The notes beneath the pieces are model-generated. The model saw only the letters and a program-made list of their open reading frames with translations, had not been told where the DNA came from and searched no databases. The translations under genes were made by a program, and so were the position numbers. Shown here piece after piece: positions 35,645 through 46,506 of a stretch of 64,000 bases of DNA; the first letter of the stretch is position 1; each line of letters opens with the position of its first letter. The DNA is taken from contig CAJTMW010000019.1 in NCBI GenBank assembly GCA_910577275.1, forward strand, positions 1 through 64,000, in the 5' to 3' direction. This DNA comes from an uncultured Lachnospiraceae bacterium (GTDB taxonomy: Bacteria; Bacillota; Clostridia; Lachnospirales; Lachnospiraceae).

Positions 35645-36901
35645 GTGATTTTTCTTTGTGACAAAAACACGGACAATGTGAAAAAACTACAGGAAACAAT
35701 AAGGGCGCTTGGCTTGGATGGAAAGATTGTTGTACTGGAAGATGACGGTTTTTTGCCAAATGGAATATTATCGCCCTATGAATATTTTGTCTATTGTCAG
35801 ACACATAACGAGCTGGTTGAAAAGGAATTGTTTTTCGATTTTATTGAGGTACCCGAATATTGGAGAATACTTTTAATTAATTCTGCGGTTGGCGGAATTT
35901 ACGACATGGATACGAAAAAGGCTTCTATCTATTTTACGGTGCCGTATGAAAACAGAAACGTACAGCGGGTAGAGTGGCATACAGAAGATGGCTGGGTTTA
36001 TAAAATCGATTACTATAACAAATACGGCTTGAAGTATGCAGGCGAATTTCGTAATCGGGAAGGCGGCGTGGATTCCAAAGTATATTACTCAGACAGGAAT
36101 CAGGAAGTTATTGTGGAACAGCCCCAAAATGGTATTATTACATTGCTGGAAAGAGGCGCAGTGAAGAACTTTTTTACTTCTCAGAATCAGTTCATTAACT
36201 ATTATGTGAAAGAGGCGGGATTAGAGGATAAGTATGTACTGTTTGTGGAGAATGAAGAACAGTTCAAGCTTCTGGATTTTAAACCGGATGGAAAGAGTAC
36301 ATGGGAATTTATCCTGTTTTCAGAGCAGGCGTTATTGGATAAGTATATTCATATGGGCGGGGAAAATGGATATAGATTCTGCGCGATTCCGGAAAGCTAT
36401 CCGGTTAATCAGGCAAAGGGCGAGGCTCTGATTTTAACGGCATCTGACAGGATTGAAGGGGTAGAGGAATTAATTCAGGCATTGCCGGAAATGATTTTTC
36501 ACATAGCGGCAAACACGCAGGTATCGGATAAAATCAACAGGCTGGGCGAACAAAGCAATGTGAAAATCTATCCACAGGTCAGTCCGCAGGAGTTGGAGCA
36601 GTTGTGGGGGAAATGTGATTTTTATCTGGATATTAATCATTATCGGGAAATATATGATGCGGTCAATATGGCTCATTGGCATAATTTGTTAATTATGGGG
36701 TTTGAGAATACCGTACACAACAAAAAGGTGTTGGTGGAAAGATTAATTTTTCCTGAACAGGGTAGTAGGGGGATGATAGTTAAAATAAGGGAAACGTTAA
36801 ATAATCCTGATATTATGGAGGAACTATTAGTGGAACAGCAGAATAACAAGTTTGAGATTTGGAAGGGTGCGTTGGAATTGTTGGAGAAAGAGGAAAAATA
36901 G
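35645..36901 (+). CDS. GtfB-like protein, second subfamily
   Basis: A 418-residue paralogue of the 31512 product (shared IDYYNKYGLKYAGEF and FYLDINHYREIYDAVNMAH). The start is GTG 35645 with GGGGAGGA just upstream; an earlier TTG has no ribosome site. It is followed 3 bases later by a divergent GtfA-like gene (36905), so this pair may form a third GtfA/GtfB-type complex. From here to about 51 kb the DNA is visibly more AT-rich. Confidence 0.8.
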   Translation: MIFLCDKNTDNVKKLQETIRALGLDGKIVVLEDDGFLPNGILSPYEYFVYCQTHNELVEKELFFDFIEVPEYWRILLINSAVGGIYDMDTKKASIYFTVPYENRNVQRVEWHTEDGWVYKIDYYNKYGLKYAGEFRNREGGVDSKVYYSDRNQEVIVEQPQNGIITLLERGAVKNFFTSQNQFINYYVKEAGLEDKYVLFVENEEQFKLLDFKPDGKSTWEFILFSEQALLDKYIHMGGENGYRFCAIPESYPVNQAKGEALILTASDRIEGVEELIQALPEMIFHIAANTQVSDKINRLGEQSNVKIYPQVSPQELEQLWGKCDFYLDINHYREIYDAVNMAHWHNLLIMGFENTVHNKKVLVERLIFPEQGSRGMIVKIRETLNNPDIMEELLVEQQNNKFEIWKGALELLEKEEK

Positions 36902-36904
36902 GAA

Positions 36905-38443
36905 ATGGCAATTTATGTATTCAGTTTGTTGGTAGGAATCGTCCCCAGTGGTGTAGATAACGCTCAGGGTTATCGAGCCTCAATGTTGAAAGATATCTCA
37001 CAGCCTGTCTTTCATATTTTTACAGAACTGCCAGGGAAAAAATATATTAATCGCTATAGACAGGCGGGGATTGATGAAAGTCAAATGCTTTGTTTGCATC
37101 ACTATCTTACAGGTCATTCTATATTAAACTCATCTGTTAAAACAACAGATAAGCTGAAAGAACTAAAGAAAAATCTGCATTATTCACATTTGGATTATCG
37201 GGGGAATGAAGTCCGTTTGCTGAAAGATGGTGTGATTCTTGCCACAGTTGTGTCGGATGAAGATAAGGTAGAATGTTGTAGCAAAATTTTATATTTTGAT
37301 AATGCAAAATTGTTTCGTGAAGAAACGTATACAGATGGAATTTTTTATGTAGATTATTATGTGACTGCAAAATCAGACAATGGAAGTTATGCAAAGCGGG
37401 TAAGACGTACTTTCTATAACAGAGATGGTTCCGTAGCTTATGACCAGATTTATGAGGGAGAGAAAGAACTTTATCATTTCCCAGAGGGAAGGCTTTGCTG
37501 TACAAAGATGCAATTGATGACAGAATTTATTAAAAGATTGCATTTATCAGAGCAGGATACAGTTATAATTGATAGGCCATCATATTTTGATTATGAACAG
37601 CCGCTTTTTCAGTATGGAGGAAAGGCAAGATTTATTGCGGTACTACATGCAAGGCATTATCTTGAAAAGTTTGAAGACTCATATGATTTGTATTTAAACA
37701 AAGAACAGTATTATTGGTTTAAATATTCTAAAATGATAGATGCCATGGTAGTGTCAACACAGGAGCAAAAAGAAGAATTAATACAAAAACTTCAGGAATA
37801 TAATTGTACCGTTCCGATTGTTGAAGTGATACCAGCAGGTGGAATTAAGCAGTTACGATATCCAGAAAGAAACAGGAAACCATATTCCCTTTTAGCTGTT
37901 TCACGTCTTGATTCTCCCAAAAAAGTTGATTGGATTATAAGAAGCGTGATAAAAGCACATCGGAAAAATTCTAATATTTCAATTGATATATATGGCAGTG
38001 GAGGGGATGTTCAATCACTTAAGGAGTTAGTTTCAGCTGATAATGCCCAATCATATATTAAATTTATGGGATATATGGATGTTGCCGAAGTTTATAAAGA
38101 ATATGAAGTGTTTATTTCCGCTTCATTAGGGGAGAGTTTTGGCCTGTCTACTATGGAAGCGGTTGGAGCTGGGGATGCAGTTATAGGATTAGATGTGAAG
38201 TATGGCAATCATCTGTTTATACGTTCAGGAGAAAATGGTTATTTAGTTGATTATAATACAGGTTATGTTAGTGGTGATGACAGTCGGCTGATAGATGACA
38301 TGTCAGATAAAATAGTTGAAATTTTCAAAGATGAAGAGCGACTGAAAAAATTTCATCAAAAATCATATGAGATTGGTAAAAATTTTTTTGCTGATAGAAT
38401 TAGGGAGAAGTGGATTAGATTGCTATTTTCAAAAGAAAAATGA
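36905..38443 (+). CDS. GtfA-like glycosyltransferase, divergent subfamily
   Basis: A 512-residue GT-B protein starting MAIYVFSLLVGIVPSGVDNA, with KRVRRTFYNRDGSVAYDQIY in the middle and the donor motif E-x7-E in LGESFGLSTMEAVGAG. It is closest to the 38562 and 24589 products. The upstream neighbour is a second-subfamily GtfB-like gene, the probable partner. Confidence 0.82.
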   Translation: MAIYVFSLLVGIVPSGVDNAQGYRASMLKDISQPVFHIFTELPGKKYINRYRQAGIDESQMLCLHHYLTGHSILNSSVKTTDKLKELKKNLHYSHLDYRGNEVRLLKDGVILATVVSDEDKVECCSKILYFDNAKLFREETYTDGIFYVDYYVTAKSDNGSYAKRVRRTFYNRDGSVAYDQIYEGEKELYHFPEGRLCCTKMQLMTEFIKRLHLSEQDTVIIDRPSYFDYEQPLFQYGGKARFIAVLHARHYLEKFEDSYDLYLNKEQYYWFKYSKMIDAMVVSTQEQKEELIQKLQEYNCTVPIVEVIPAGGIKQLRYPERNRKPYSLLAVSRLDSPKKVDWIIRSVIKAHRKNSNISIDIYGSGGDVQSLKELVSADNAQSYIKFMGYMDVAEVYKEYEVFISASLGESFGLSTMEAVGAGDAVIGLDVKYGNHLFIRSGENGYLVDYNTGYVSGDDSRLIDDMSDKIVEIFKDEERLKKFHQKSYEIGKNFFADRIREKWIRLLFSKEK

Positions 38444-38475
38444 GACACTGTTACTTGGTGGGTCAAAAATATTGC

Positions 38476-38505
38476 TTGATAATCAGAAGTATTGGGAAAT
38501 ATGTT
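38476..38505 (+). promoter_or_regulatory. possible internal promoter
   Basis: TTGATA (38476-38481), 18 bp, TATGTT (38500-38505), in a 118-bp gap, the largest spacing inside the glycosyltransferase run so far. Weak match. Confidence 0.3.
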
Positions 38506-38561
38506 TAAGAGCAATTTAAAATGATGTAGAAAGGGTGTCTTCTCAAGACAGATAAGAAATA

Positions 38562-40091
38562 ATGGCAGTTTATATATTTAAACTTTTGGTTTGGACTGCG
38601 CCGAATGGAATCGATAATGCGCAAGGTTATCGGGCTAAAATGCTGAATGATTTATCGGAACCTATTAAATTCATATTCACTGAATTGCCAACCAGCAGGG
38701 ATATAGACTATTATGAGAAAACAGGAATTAATGTAAGCCAGATGCTCAGCATCCATCAGTATTTTACAGATAGCAATATATTAGGCTCATCTGTTAGAGT
38801 AGAAGATAAACTAAGAGAACTGCAGGAGAGGTTCCCCTATACGGATATTGTAAGTAGTGGCAGAAATATTAAATTGATAAAAGACAGTGTTGTGGTTGCT
38901 TCCATTTTGCGTGATGAAATGAATCCGGATTTTTGCAGTGCAATTCATTATTTCAGAGATGGATGTTATTTGGTGCGCACAGAAAATTATATGGGTAAAA
39001 TGCTATATGTAGATTACTATGTGACGGCATCATCTAATACCGGAATGTATGCAAAACGCGTGCGACGTTCATTCATTAACAGTGATGGGGCGGTAGCTTA
39101 TGAACAGATATTCTCAGAGGGAGAAAAGGAGTGGTATCTGTTTCCAAACGGAAAAATTTGTACGAATCAGGAATTTTTTGCAGAGTTTATTAAAAAATTG
39201 AATCTGACAAAAAAAGATGTAGTTTTGTTAGATAGATTAACACAGACAGGATTTATGCAGTCAATGTTGCGGTACGGAAGCAGAGCAAGGCTTATCACAA
39301 TTTTTCATTCCAGACACTTCTTTGAAAAAGGAGAAGATACCGACAGATTATATTTGAATGACGAATATTACGATTGGTTTAAATACTCTCACAGGATAGA
39401 GACAATGGTAGTATCTACAGTAGGCCAAAAAAAAGAACTGGCAGGCAAGCTTTGTGAATATGGATGCAGTGTTCCTGAAATTGAGGTTATACCTGCGGGA
39501 GGGATTGACAGACTGCGATATCCGGAAACGAAGCGAAAGCCATATTCTTTAGTGACGGTTTCAAGACTGTATGCGTCAAAGAAAGTGGATTGGATTATAA
39601 AAAGCATTATAAAAGCACACGATATAAATTCAAAAATTTTTCTTGATATATATGGAAGAGGTGCAGACGCTCATACGAAATATTTACAGGATTTGGTGAC
39701 GTCTCATAATGCGCAGTCATATATCAGGTTTATGGGATATGTGAATGTGACAGAAATATATAAAAATTATGAAGCTTTTATCACTGCATCTTTGGGGGAA
39801 ACTTTAGGTCTGTCTGTCATGGAAGCAATAGGCTCAGGTACGGCGGTGATTGGTCTAAACGTAAAGTATGGAAATCAGGTGTTTATTCACCCAGAGAAAA
39901 ACGGATATCTGGTTGACTTTAGTCATGCTGAAAGTGAAGAGGGACAACTGGTGTTTGATATGGCGAATAAGATTGTAAAGCTCTTTGATGAAAAGGAGAA
40001 GTTGGAGAAATTTCACAAACATTCCTATGAAATAGCTAAGGATTATCTTTGTGAGGTAGTTAAAGAAAAGTGGAGGAAGTTGTTGAAATGA
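38562..40091 (+). CDS. GtfA-like glycosyltransferase, divergent subfamily
   Basis: A 509-residue paralogue of the gene before it: MAVYIFKLLVWTAPNGIDNA start, KRVRRSFINSDGAVAYEQIF, and E-x7-E in LGETLGLSVMEAIGSG. It looks like a tandem duplicate that has since diverged. The ribosome site is poor (AGAAAGGGTG lies about 25 bases upstream). Its stop overlaps the next ATG as ATGA. Confidence 0.82.
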   Translation: MAVYIFKLLVWTAPNGIDNAQGYRAKMLNDLSEPIKFIFTELPTSRDIDYYEKTGINVSQMLSIHQYFTDSNILGSSVRVEDKLRELQERFPYTDIVSSGRNIKLIKDSVVVASILRDEMNPDFCSAIHYFRDGCYLVRTENYMGKMLYVDYYVTASSNTGMYAKRVRRSFINSDGAVAYEQIFSEGEKEWYLFPNGKICTNQEFFAEFIKKLNLTKKDVVLLDRLTQTGFMQSMLRYGSRARLITIFHSRHFFEKGEDTDRLYLNDEYYDWFKYSHRIETMVVSTVGQKKELAGKLCEYGCSVPEIEVIPAGGIDRLRYPETKRKPYSLVTVSRLYASKKVDWIIKSIIKAHDINSKIFLDIYGRGADAHTKYLQDLVTSHNAQSYIRFMGYVNVTEIYKNYEAFITASLGETLGLSVMEAIGSGTAVIGLNVKYGNQVFIHPEKNGYLVDFSHAESEEGQLVFDMANKIVKLFDEKEKLEKFHKHSYEIAKDYLCEVVKEKWRKLLK

Positions 40092-42244
40092 ATATATATG
40101 TTACCAAAGTAAATGGATTATCCTTATGGAATCCTTCGCAATATATACAATGGATGACGATTGAAATTGCGGCTCAGATTGGTTTTCGGGAAATGGGGAT
40201 ATTTTGTTATGATGGGAGAACTGAGAGTATCGAAAGTCTGAGAAGCAGAATTGACGGAATTATCGCAGGGCTAAGCTGGGGGGAAGATGTGGTGATATGC
40301 CAGTTCCCAACGGGGAATGGTTTTAGATTCGAGCAGGAACTGATAAGCCGTTTAAAATTGTATCGATGTCGGATTGTGATTTTTAACAGTACGATGGAAG
40401 GCCTTCTCCGTGAATCTAACCATGATAAGATGTTGAAAACAATAGAGCTATATAATCAGGCAAAAGCTTTGATTATACCGTCATTGGCGATGCGTCAGTT
40501 TTTATTAGATAATGGGATTCGTAAAGATATGAAATTTATCATTCAGGATATGTGGGACTATGCAATGGATATAAATTTTTTCAGTGACCCGCAGTTCCAC
40601 AGAGAATTTCATTTTTTAGGCGGCAGCTTTGCGGGAATAGATAACTGGAATGGGGGATTGCCGTTAAAATTGTATGCTGCTTCTTCGAAACAAGGGAAAA
40701 ATATATATCATATGGGAGAACTGCCTCCAGGAAACCTGACTTCAGAGTTATCGAAGGGAGGCTTTGGACTGGTGTGGTATCAGGATGAGGATTCCAAGCA
40801 TTGTATGCAATATGACGTTTCGTTTTCGCTCGCCCGATATCTGGCAGCGGGGATCCCTGTTATAGTGCCTGCTGGAATTTCCAATCAAATGATAATAGAG
40901 GAAAATCATCTGGGATTGGTGGTAAATTCTCTGGATGAAGCGATAGAAGCGGTGGGAACTATGGCGGAAGCAGAATATCAGCAGTATATTCGGTCTGTCA
41001 GACAATTTGCACAAATTGTGAGGAAGGGTTATTATACTAAGAAATGTCTGGTTGATGCAGTACATGCAGTATGCACAAAGAATGCGGGGAAAATCTCTGC
41101 ACCGGCAAACGTATATCGTTTGGGAAAACGGGAATTTACTTATACGGTTTTGAAAGAATCCTTTGGGGGGAATCTGGCATTATCATGGAACTATCATGGA
41201 GAGGCAGATGGATTTTTGATTTATGATACATTTGATAATTTGATTTATGAGACACGAAATATGTATCAACATTACTTTTTGCTCAAGGGGTATCGGAAAG
41301 AAAGTGGTTTCATTGTGAAAGCCTATGTAGATACCTGGAAGGGGAAAATGGTTGTGGCAGAATCGGAACCTAATTATTTGCAGGCGGAAATATATGACCA
41401 TACCTGCGTCAGTGTGATTATGCCGGCATATAATTCGGAAGATTACATTGTCAGAAGTATAGACACGGCTTTGGCACAGTCACTTTCAGGATTGGAACTC
41501 ATTATTGTAGATGATGGGAGCATAGACCGCACCTCGGATATAGCTGACTGGTATGCGGAGAGGTATTCAAATATAACAGCAATTCATCGTGAAAATGGAG
41601 GTGTTGCAGCGGCACGAAATACAGGGATTAAGTATGCAAAGGGAGAATATATTGGATTTATGGATAATGATGATATGATTCGCCCTGAGATGATGGCAAG
41701 ATTATATAGTTCTGCAGAAAAGAATGACTGTGATATTGCGATTACTTCTATCTATGTGATAAAGAATAACGAATATGAGGTGGCAGTACAATATGAGCTG
41801 AAAGAAGATGCTGCCATATCTGTTGATGATTTTTTTGATATGCATTTTATAAATGAGATGCTATTTTCTGTGATGATTTGGAACAGAATATATCGTACTT
41901 CTCTTGTAAAACAGTTGCCGATTCCTGAAATTGTAGGTGACGATGACGCTTGGAGTCCATTTATTATTTCATATGCAGACAGTATTTGTTATCTTGATGA
42001 GCGCGGATATGAGTATGACAGAACTATCCGTAGTAAGACACTTGTAGATAAATGGGTGAGCTACTCTAAGGAAGAGCATTTTTTAGTTTGTAAAAAAATA
42101 ATTTTGTTTTTTTTGGAAAATGGAAATCCGAAAAAGAGGAAACGGCTTAAAGAACTGGCAAAAAGGTATATGTTAGGGCTTAAGGGTGATTGTAGACAAG
42201 ATGAATATGAAAAACTGTGGGAACAAATAGAAAAAAGTTATTAG
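40088..42244 (+). CDS. Gtf3-like / FN3-like / GT2 three-part glycosyltransferase
   Basis: A 718-residue protein. Residues 1-340 are a full Gtf3-like GT-B domain (GEDVVICQFPTGNG; SKGGFGLVWYQDEDS; ARYLAAGIPVIVPAG). About 345-445 is a beta-sandwich linker whose pattern LALSWNY...ADGFLIYD...FIVKAYV recalls fibronectin type III. About 450-718 is a GT2 domain with VSVIMPAYNSE, VDDGSIDRT and the metal site FMDNDD. It should add two sugars, the first onto the adhesin-linked sugar and the second onto that. ATG 40088 is chosen because it overlaps the upstream stop and has GGAGGAAG upstream. Confidence 0.87.
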   Translation: MNIYVTKVNGLSLWNPSQYIQWMTIEIAAQIGFREMGIFCYDGRTESIESLRSRIDGIIAGLSWGEDVVICQFPTGNGFRFEQELISRLKLYRCRIVIFNSTMEGLLRESNHDKMLKTIELYNQAKALIIPSLAMRQFLLDNGIRKDMKFIIQDMWDYAMDINFFSDPQFHREFHFLGGSFAGIDNWNGGLPLKLYAASSKQGKNIYHMGELPPGNLTSELSKGGFGLVWYQDEDSKHCMQYDVSFSLARYLAAGIPVIVPAGISNQMIIEENHLGLVVNSLDEAIEAVGTMAEAEYQQYIRSVRQFAQIVRKGYYTKKCLVDAVHAVCTKNAGKISAPANVYRLGKREFTYTVLKESFGGNLALSWNYHGEADGFLIYDTFDNLIYETRNMYQHYFLLKGYRKESGFIVKAYVDTWKGKMVVAESEPNYLQAEIYDHTCVSVIMPAYNSEDYIVRSIDTALAQSLSGLELIIVDDGSIDRTSDIADWYAERYSNITAIHRENGGVAAARNTGIKYAKGEYIGFMDNDDMIRPEMMARLYSSAEKNDCDIAITSIYVIKNNEYEVAVQYELKEDAAISVDDFFDMHFINEMLFSVMIWNRIYRTSLVKQLPIPEIVGDDDAWSPFIISYADSICYLDERGYEYDRTIRSKTLVDKWVSYSKEEHFLVCKKIILFFLENGNPKKRKRLKELAKRYMLGLKGDCRQDEYEKLWEQIEKSY

Positions 42245-42269
42245 TTATTATATGGTGCGAGGAATAGTG

Positions 42270-43274
42270 ATGAAAGTATTTATAACATGTATAAATGCAT
42301 TGGGTGGTATGGGTGAATATTCACAGGTGATGGTTTCGGATATTGCGCATCAACTTGGATTCAGAAATATGGGAATTTATTTTTATAATTCAAGTGAGGA
42401 GAGTGAATTGAGTTTGAGTGCCAGGTACGATGGCATCATTGCCAGTATATCTTGGGGGGATATTATTTTTTTTCAACACCCAACTTGGCATCCCCTAAAG
42501 TTTGAAGAAGGGTTGATTAAGCGGATAAAAGGAAGTGGTGGAAAGGTAATTATTGTGATACATGATATAAGGTCCCTTATGTTTGAGTACAGGCGTTTTG
42601 AACTGGAATATGAAATAAATCTGTATAATTCTGCAGAAGTTCTTATAGTACCGTCCTTTTCTATGAAAAAATTTTTACAGGATAATGGAATCAGGGAAAA
42701 TATGAAGTTTGTGGTGCAGGAAATGTGGGATTATACTACGAACATTCAGTTTTTACGAATGCCGGAATTTCAAAAAGAGATTCATTTTGCAGGAAAACCA
42801 TCTAAATTTTTATTTCCTAATCAATGGAATTTTGATGTGCCTTTGAAGGTATATGCATCGGAACAGTGTACAGGAGAAAATGTACGGGCGATGGGGTGGC
42901 TAAATTCTGAAGGTTTGTTATTGGAACTTGCAAAAGGGGGGTTTGGTCTGGTGTGGTATGGGAGCGATTATTGGCATCAATATATGAAATATAATAATAC
43001 TTTTAAGCTTAGTACCTATTTAGCAGCAGGAATTCCTGTAATAATTCCCAGGGGGATTTCTAATCAGCACTTGATTGAAAAAAATCAACTCGGGCTGATA
43101 GTGGATAGTTTGGACGAAGCGGTAGAAAAGGTTAAAAATATGGAGGAATCAAAGTATCAGGAATATGTAAGATATGTGAGCAATTTTTCGCCATTAATCC
43201 GAAATGGATATTTCACGAAAAAATTTCTGATAGATGCTGTCCAGATGCTTATGAGACAGGATATGATTAATTAA
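42270..43274 (+). CDS. Gtf3-like glycosyltransferase
   Basis: A 334-residue stand-alone Gtf3-type enzyme: MKVFITCINALGGMGEYSQ start, GDIIFFQHPTWH on the acceptor side, KGGFGLVWYGSD, and YLAAGIPVIIPRGISNQ on the donor side. It is as close to the fused Gtf3 domains as to the 27616 enzyme. ATG 42270 with GAGGAATAGTG upstream is preferred over 42252. Confidence 0.84.
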   Translation: MKVFITCINALGGMGEYSQVMVSDIAHQLGFRNMGIYFYNSSEESELSLSARYDGIIASISWGDIIFFQHPTWHPLKFEEGLIKRIKGSGGKVIIVIHDIRSLMFEYRRFELEYEINLYNSAEVLIVPSFSMKKFLQDNGIRENMKFVVQEMWDYTTNIQFLRMPEFQKEIHFAGKPSKFLFPNQWNFDVPLKVYASEQCTGENVRAMGWLNSEGLLLELAKGGFGLVWYGSDYWHQYMKYNNTFKLSTYLAAGIPVIIPRGISNQHLIEKNQLGLIVDSLDEAVEKVKNMEESKYQEYVRYVSNFSPLIRNGYFTKKFLIDAVQMLMRQDMIN

Positions 43275-43360
43275 ATCATATTGTATAACACTCAGGAAGA
43301 CAGAGGAATAGGTATCAAATAGAAAGATTTTGATATAAGGCAGTCAGGAAGGAAAGAAAT

Positions 43361-45488
43361 ATGAATGTTTACATTACAAAATTGAACGGTTTACCTTTAC
43401 AAGACATATCACAGTATATGCAGCGGATGACAGCAGAAATTGGGCATCAGTTGGGCTTTCGGGAGATGGGCATATATCGTTATAATGGAGCAGGAGAAAG
43501 TAAGGAAAGCCTGAACGCCAGGCTTGACGGTATTATTGCAGGAATTGATTTGGGGAATGATGTTGTGATATGCCAGTTTCCAACAGGAAATGGATTTAAA
43601 TATGAATGGGAACTGGTAAAACGCTTGAAGATGTATCAAAGTAAAGTCATAATTTTTATTCATGATGTTGGAGTTGTTGTTCAGAAAACCAGCCAAGTTG
43701 TTTTGGATATAATCAGGCCGAGATTTTAATTATTCCATCTATAGAAATGCGCCAGTTATTGTTAGATAATGGGATAAAAAAAGATATGAAATTTGTTGTT
43801 CAGGAAATGTGGGATTGCATAACAGTATAGTAGCTTTTATAGCATTCCTTAGTTTCACAAGGAGATTTATTTTGCAGACGGCAGAAGTTATGAAGGTATG
43901 CATGATTGGAAGGATGCGCTTCCACTAAAAGTATATATGGCTTCGGAAAAACAGTGACAATATGTGAAAAACATGGGAGTATTACTCTTTGCGCTATCAA
44001 AGGGTGGGTTTGGATTGGTATGGTATCAGGATGAAGAGTCTTATCAATGTATGAAATATGGCATTTCGTATCCGCTTGCCCGATATCTGGCCGCAGGGAT
44101 TCCCATGATTGTGCCCGCCGGAATTTCAAATCAGACGTTGATAGAAAAGAACCACTTGGGATTGATTGTGAATTCTCTGGATGAAGCAATTGCAGTAATA
44201 GAATCTATGACAGAGTCGGAATATCAGGAATATACTCGTTATGTCAGTCAATTTGCACCAGCAGTAAGAAGAGGTTACTACACTAAAAAGTGTCTGATTG
44301 ATGCAGCGTAGCCATTATTCAGAAAAAATACGTGCGAAATTACGACAACAACAAATATATATAAATCAGGAAAACAGATATTTACTTATACAGTATTGAG
44401 GGAATCTTATGGGGAAAATTTGGCTCTTTCGTGGAGCTATTCTGGGGAACCAAATGGATTCCAGATTTATGATATATATGGGAAGCTGGTTTATGGGACA
44501 AGAAATCTGTATCAACATTATTGTTTGATTAGAGGATATGGGAGAGAAAGCGGATTTGTTATAAAGGCGTATATTGATACATTGAAGGGAAAAATGATTG
44601 TAGCAGAATCAGGGCAGATTTATCTTCAGGAAAAGCAATATAGTTATGCAGATGTGAGCTTGATAATACCGATTTATAATGCACAGGATTATATTGTCAG
44701 GGAGATTGATGTTGCATTAGCTCAATCATTTTTTAACCTAGAGATTATTCTGGTAGATGATGGAAGTACGGATAATACATCAAATGTAGTAGATTGGTAT
44801 GCGGAAAGATATTCAAATGTAATAGCCATACATCAGAAAAATGGTGGAGTAGGGGCGGCAAGGAATACGGGAATTAGACGTGCAAGCGGTGAGTATATCG
44901 GATTTATGGATGGTGATGATATGATTCATCCTGATATGATAATAAGATTGTACAATTATGCAAAAAAAACGATTGCGATATTGCAATCACATCTGTACGT
45001 CAGATAAAAAACGAATATGGGATACACGTGCAGTATTTAATGGAAAATATGCTGTTGTAACAGTAGAAGACTATTTCGAAATGCATTTTAATAACGATGT
45101 TATCTTTTCCGTAGAGGTTTGGAATAAGTTATATCATGTCTCTCTTATAAAGGAACGTTTATTTCCGGAAATATTATTAGGCGAGGACGCGGCGTGGACT
45201 CCATATATTTTGTCTTATGCAAAGAGGATTTGCTATAATGATGATTTTTTATATGAATATGATAGGTCTTTTCGTGAAGGGACTCTTGGGACATAATGGC
45301 TGTATAAAGGGAAAGAGGAGCGCTTTGAGATGTATAAAAATATAGTCACATTTTATTTGAAAGTTGGAAATCCTGAAAGAAGAGAAATGTTGAAAAAGCT
45401 GGCAAAACGTTTTTTGTTAATGTGGAGCCAAATATATGGTGATACCGCATATATGAAATTATGTGAGGAGATAGATGAAACTTTCTGA
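43361..45488 (+). pseudogene. decayed Gtf3/GT2 fusion gene
   Basis: The whole length matches the intact 46503 gene, from MNVYITKLNGLPLQD to a degraded YMKLCEEIDETF end, but the frame is broken at least five times. A deletion of about 16-19 bases near 43700 shifts the frame. Stops follow after MWDCITV (about 43830), in EKQ (about 43955) and in DAA (about 44310). A 1-base loss in the A-run near 44965 shifts it again, and a stop follows near 45296. Fragments still readable are 43361-43729, 43964-44311, 44396-45007 and 44958-45296. The GT2 metal site FMDGDD survives. Confidence 0.93.
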
Positions 45489-45564
45489 AGATTAAATTAT
45501 ATTTTGATATTTGAGTCATATAAAAATGCCAATGTTTTTTGAGGAAAGGTTGGAATTGATAAGC

Positions 45565-46506
45565 ATGAATATTCTGATTGCTGCAAACACTAAATTTATG
45601 GAGCCAACGTCAGTAATGGTATACTCTCTTTGCCGGACTCATAAAGACATGGAGGTTGATATATATCTTGCGTATCATGACCTGAAAGAAGAGGATATTG
45701 AAAGACTACAAAAAATAGTCTCCAATTTTGAAAAAAAGAATTTACACCCGCTTGACATGGGGGGAGAGTTTGCAACAAGAGTATCAGTAACCGAACGATT
45801 TTCTCATGAAATCTATTATCGTATTTTAGCTGTAAATATGCTGCCTCAAAATATGGAACGGATTTTATATTTAGATGCGGATATGTTGATAAAAAAGGAT
45901 TTAACAGAAGTTTATGGGACATCTATGAGTGATACATGTCCTTTTATTGTCTGTGAGGATATAGAAGGACATAAAAGAGAGACTTATGAATGGTTGCGAA
46001 GCAGAGTTGCAATTCCCCATAACAGTAGATATTTTAATTCAGGATTTATGCTGATGAATTTAAACTATTTAAGGCGAAGGAACAGCGTTGATTATATTTT
46101 GGATGCTTTTTATAGGGGGGATAGTCGATATCCATGTCCTGACCAGGATGTGCTAAACCATATGTATTATGATAAGGTTCAATATGTGCCATGTTCTTTA
46201 TATAATTTGCCGCCGGAGTGTTGGAAGATAGATACGGAAGCATTATCTAAGGGAAACATCCGTTTTGCCAGCTATCCAGAGATGAGTGACCCAACCCTTA
46301 ATCAGGACGAGCGTTTTGTTGATGTAACATTGTAGCTTCGGGATAATGCTTATATTATTCATTATCTGGGCTTCTTAAAGCCATGGTATTATAGAGACAA
46401 GCCGATGTTTTCGGATGTTGCTTTATATGCCGGACTTTGGTTTGAATGTGAAAGCGAAATGTATCAAAGCATTGAAGGCTTGGGGGCATATGGGGGAGTG
46501 ATATGA
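45565..46506 (+). pseudogene. family 8 glycosyltransferase with in-frame amber stop
   Basis: A GT8 (GT-A fold) enzyme: MNILIAANTKFMEPTSVMVY start, the metal-binding D104-A-D106 in YLDADML, FNSGFMLMNL, and PDQDVLN. A TAG at 46333-46335 (codon 257) stops translation. The same frame then continues for 56 codons and contains the essential GT8 C-terminal motif HYLGFLKPWYY, ending in a TGA that overlaps the next gene's ATG as ATGA. The intact form would be 313 residues. Most likely a recent nonsense mutation; amber readthrough cannot be excluded. The start could also be upstream (45511), but the domain begins at 45565. Confidence 0.85.
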
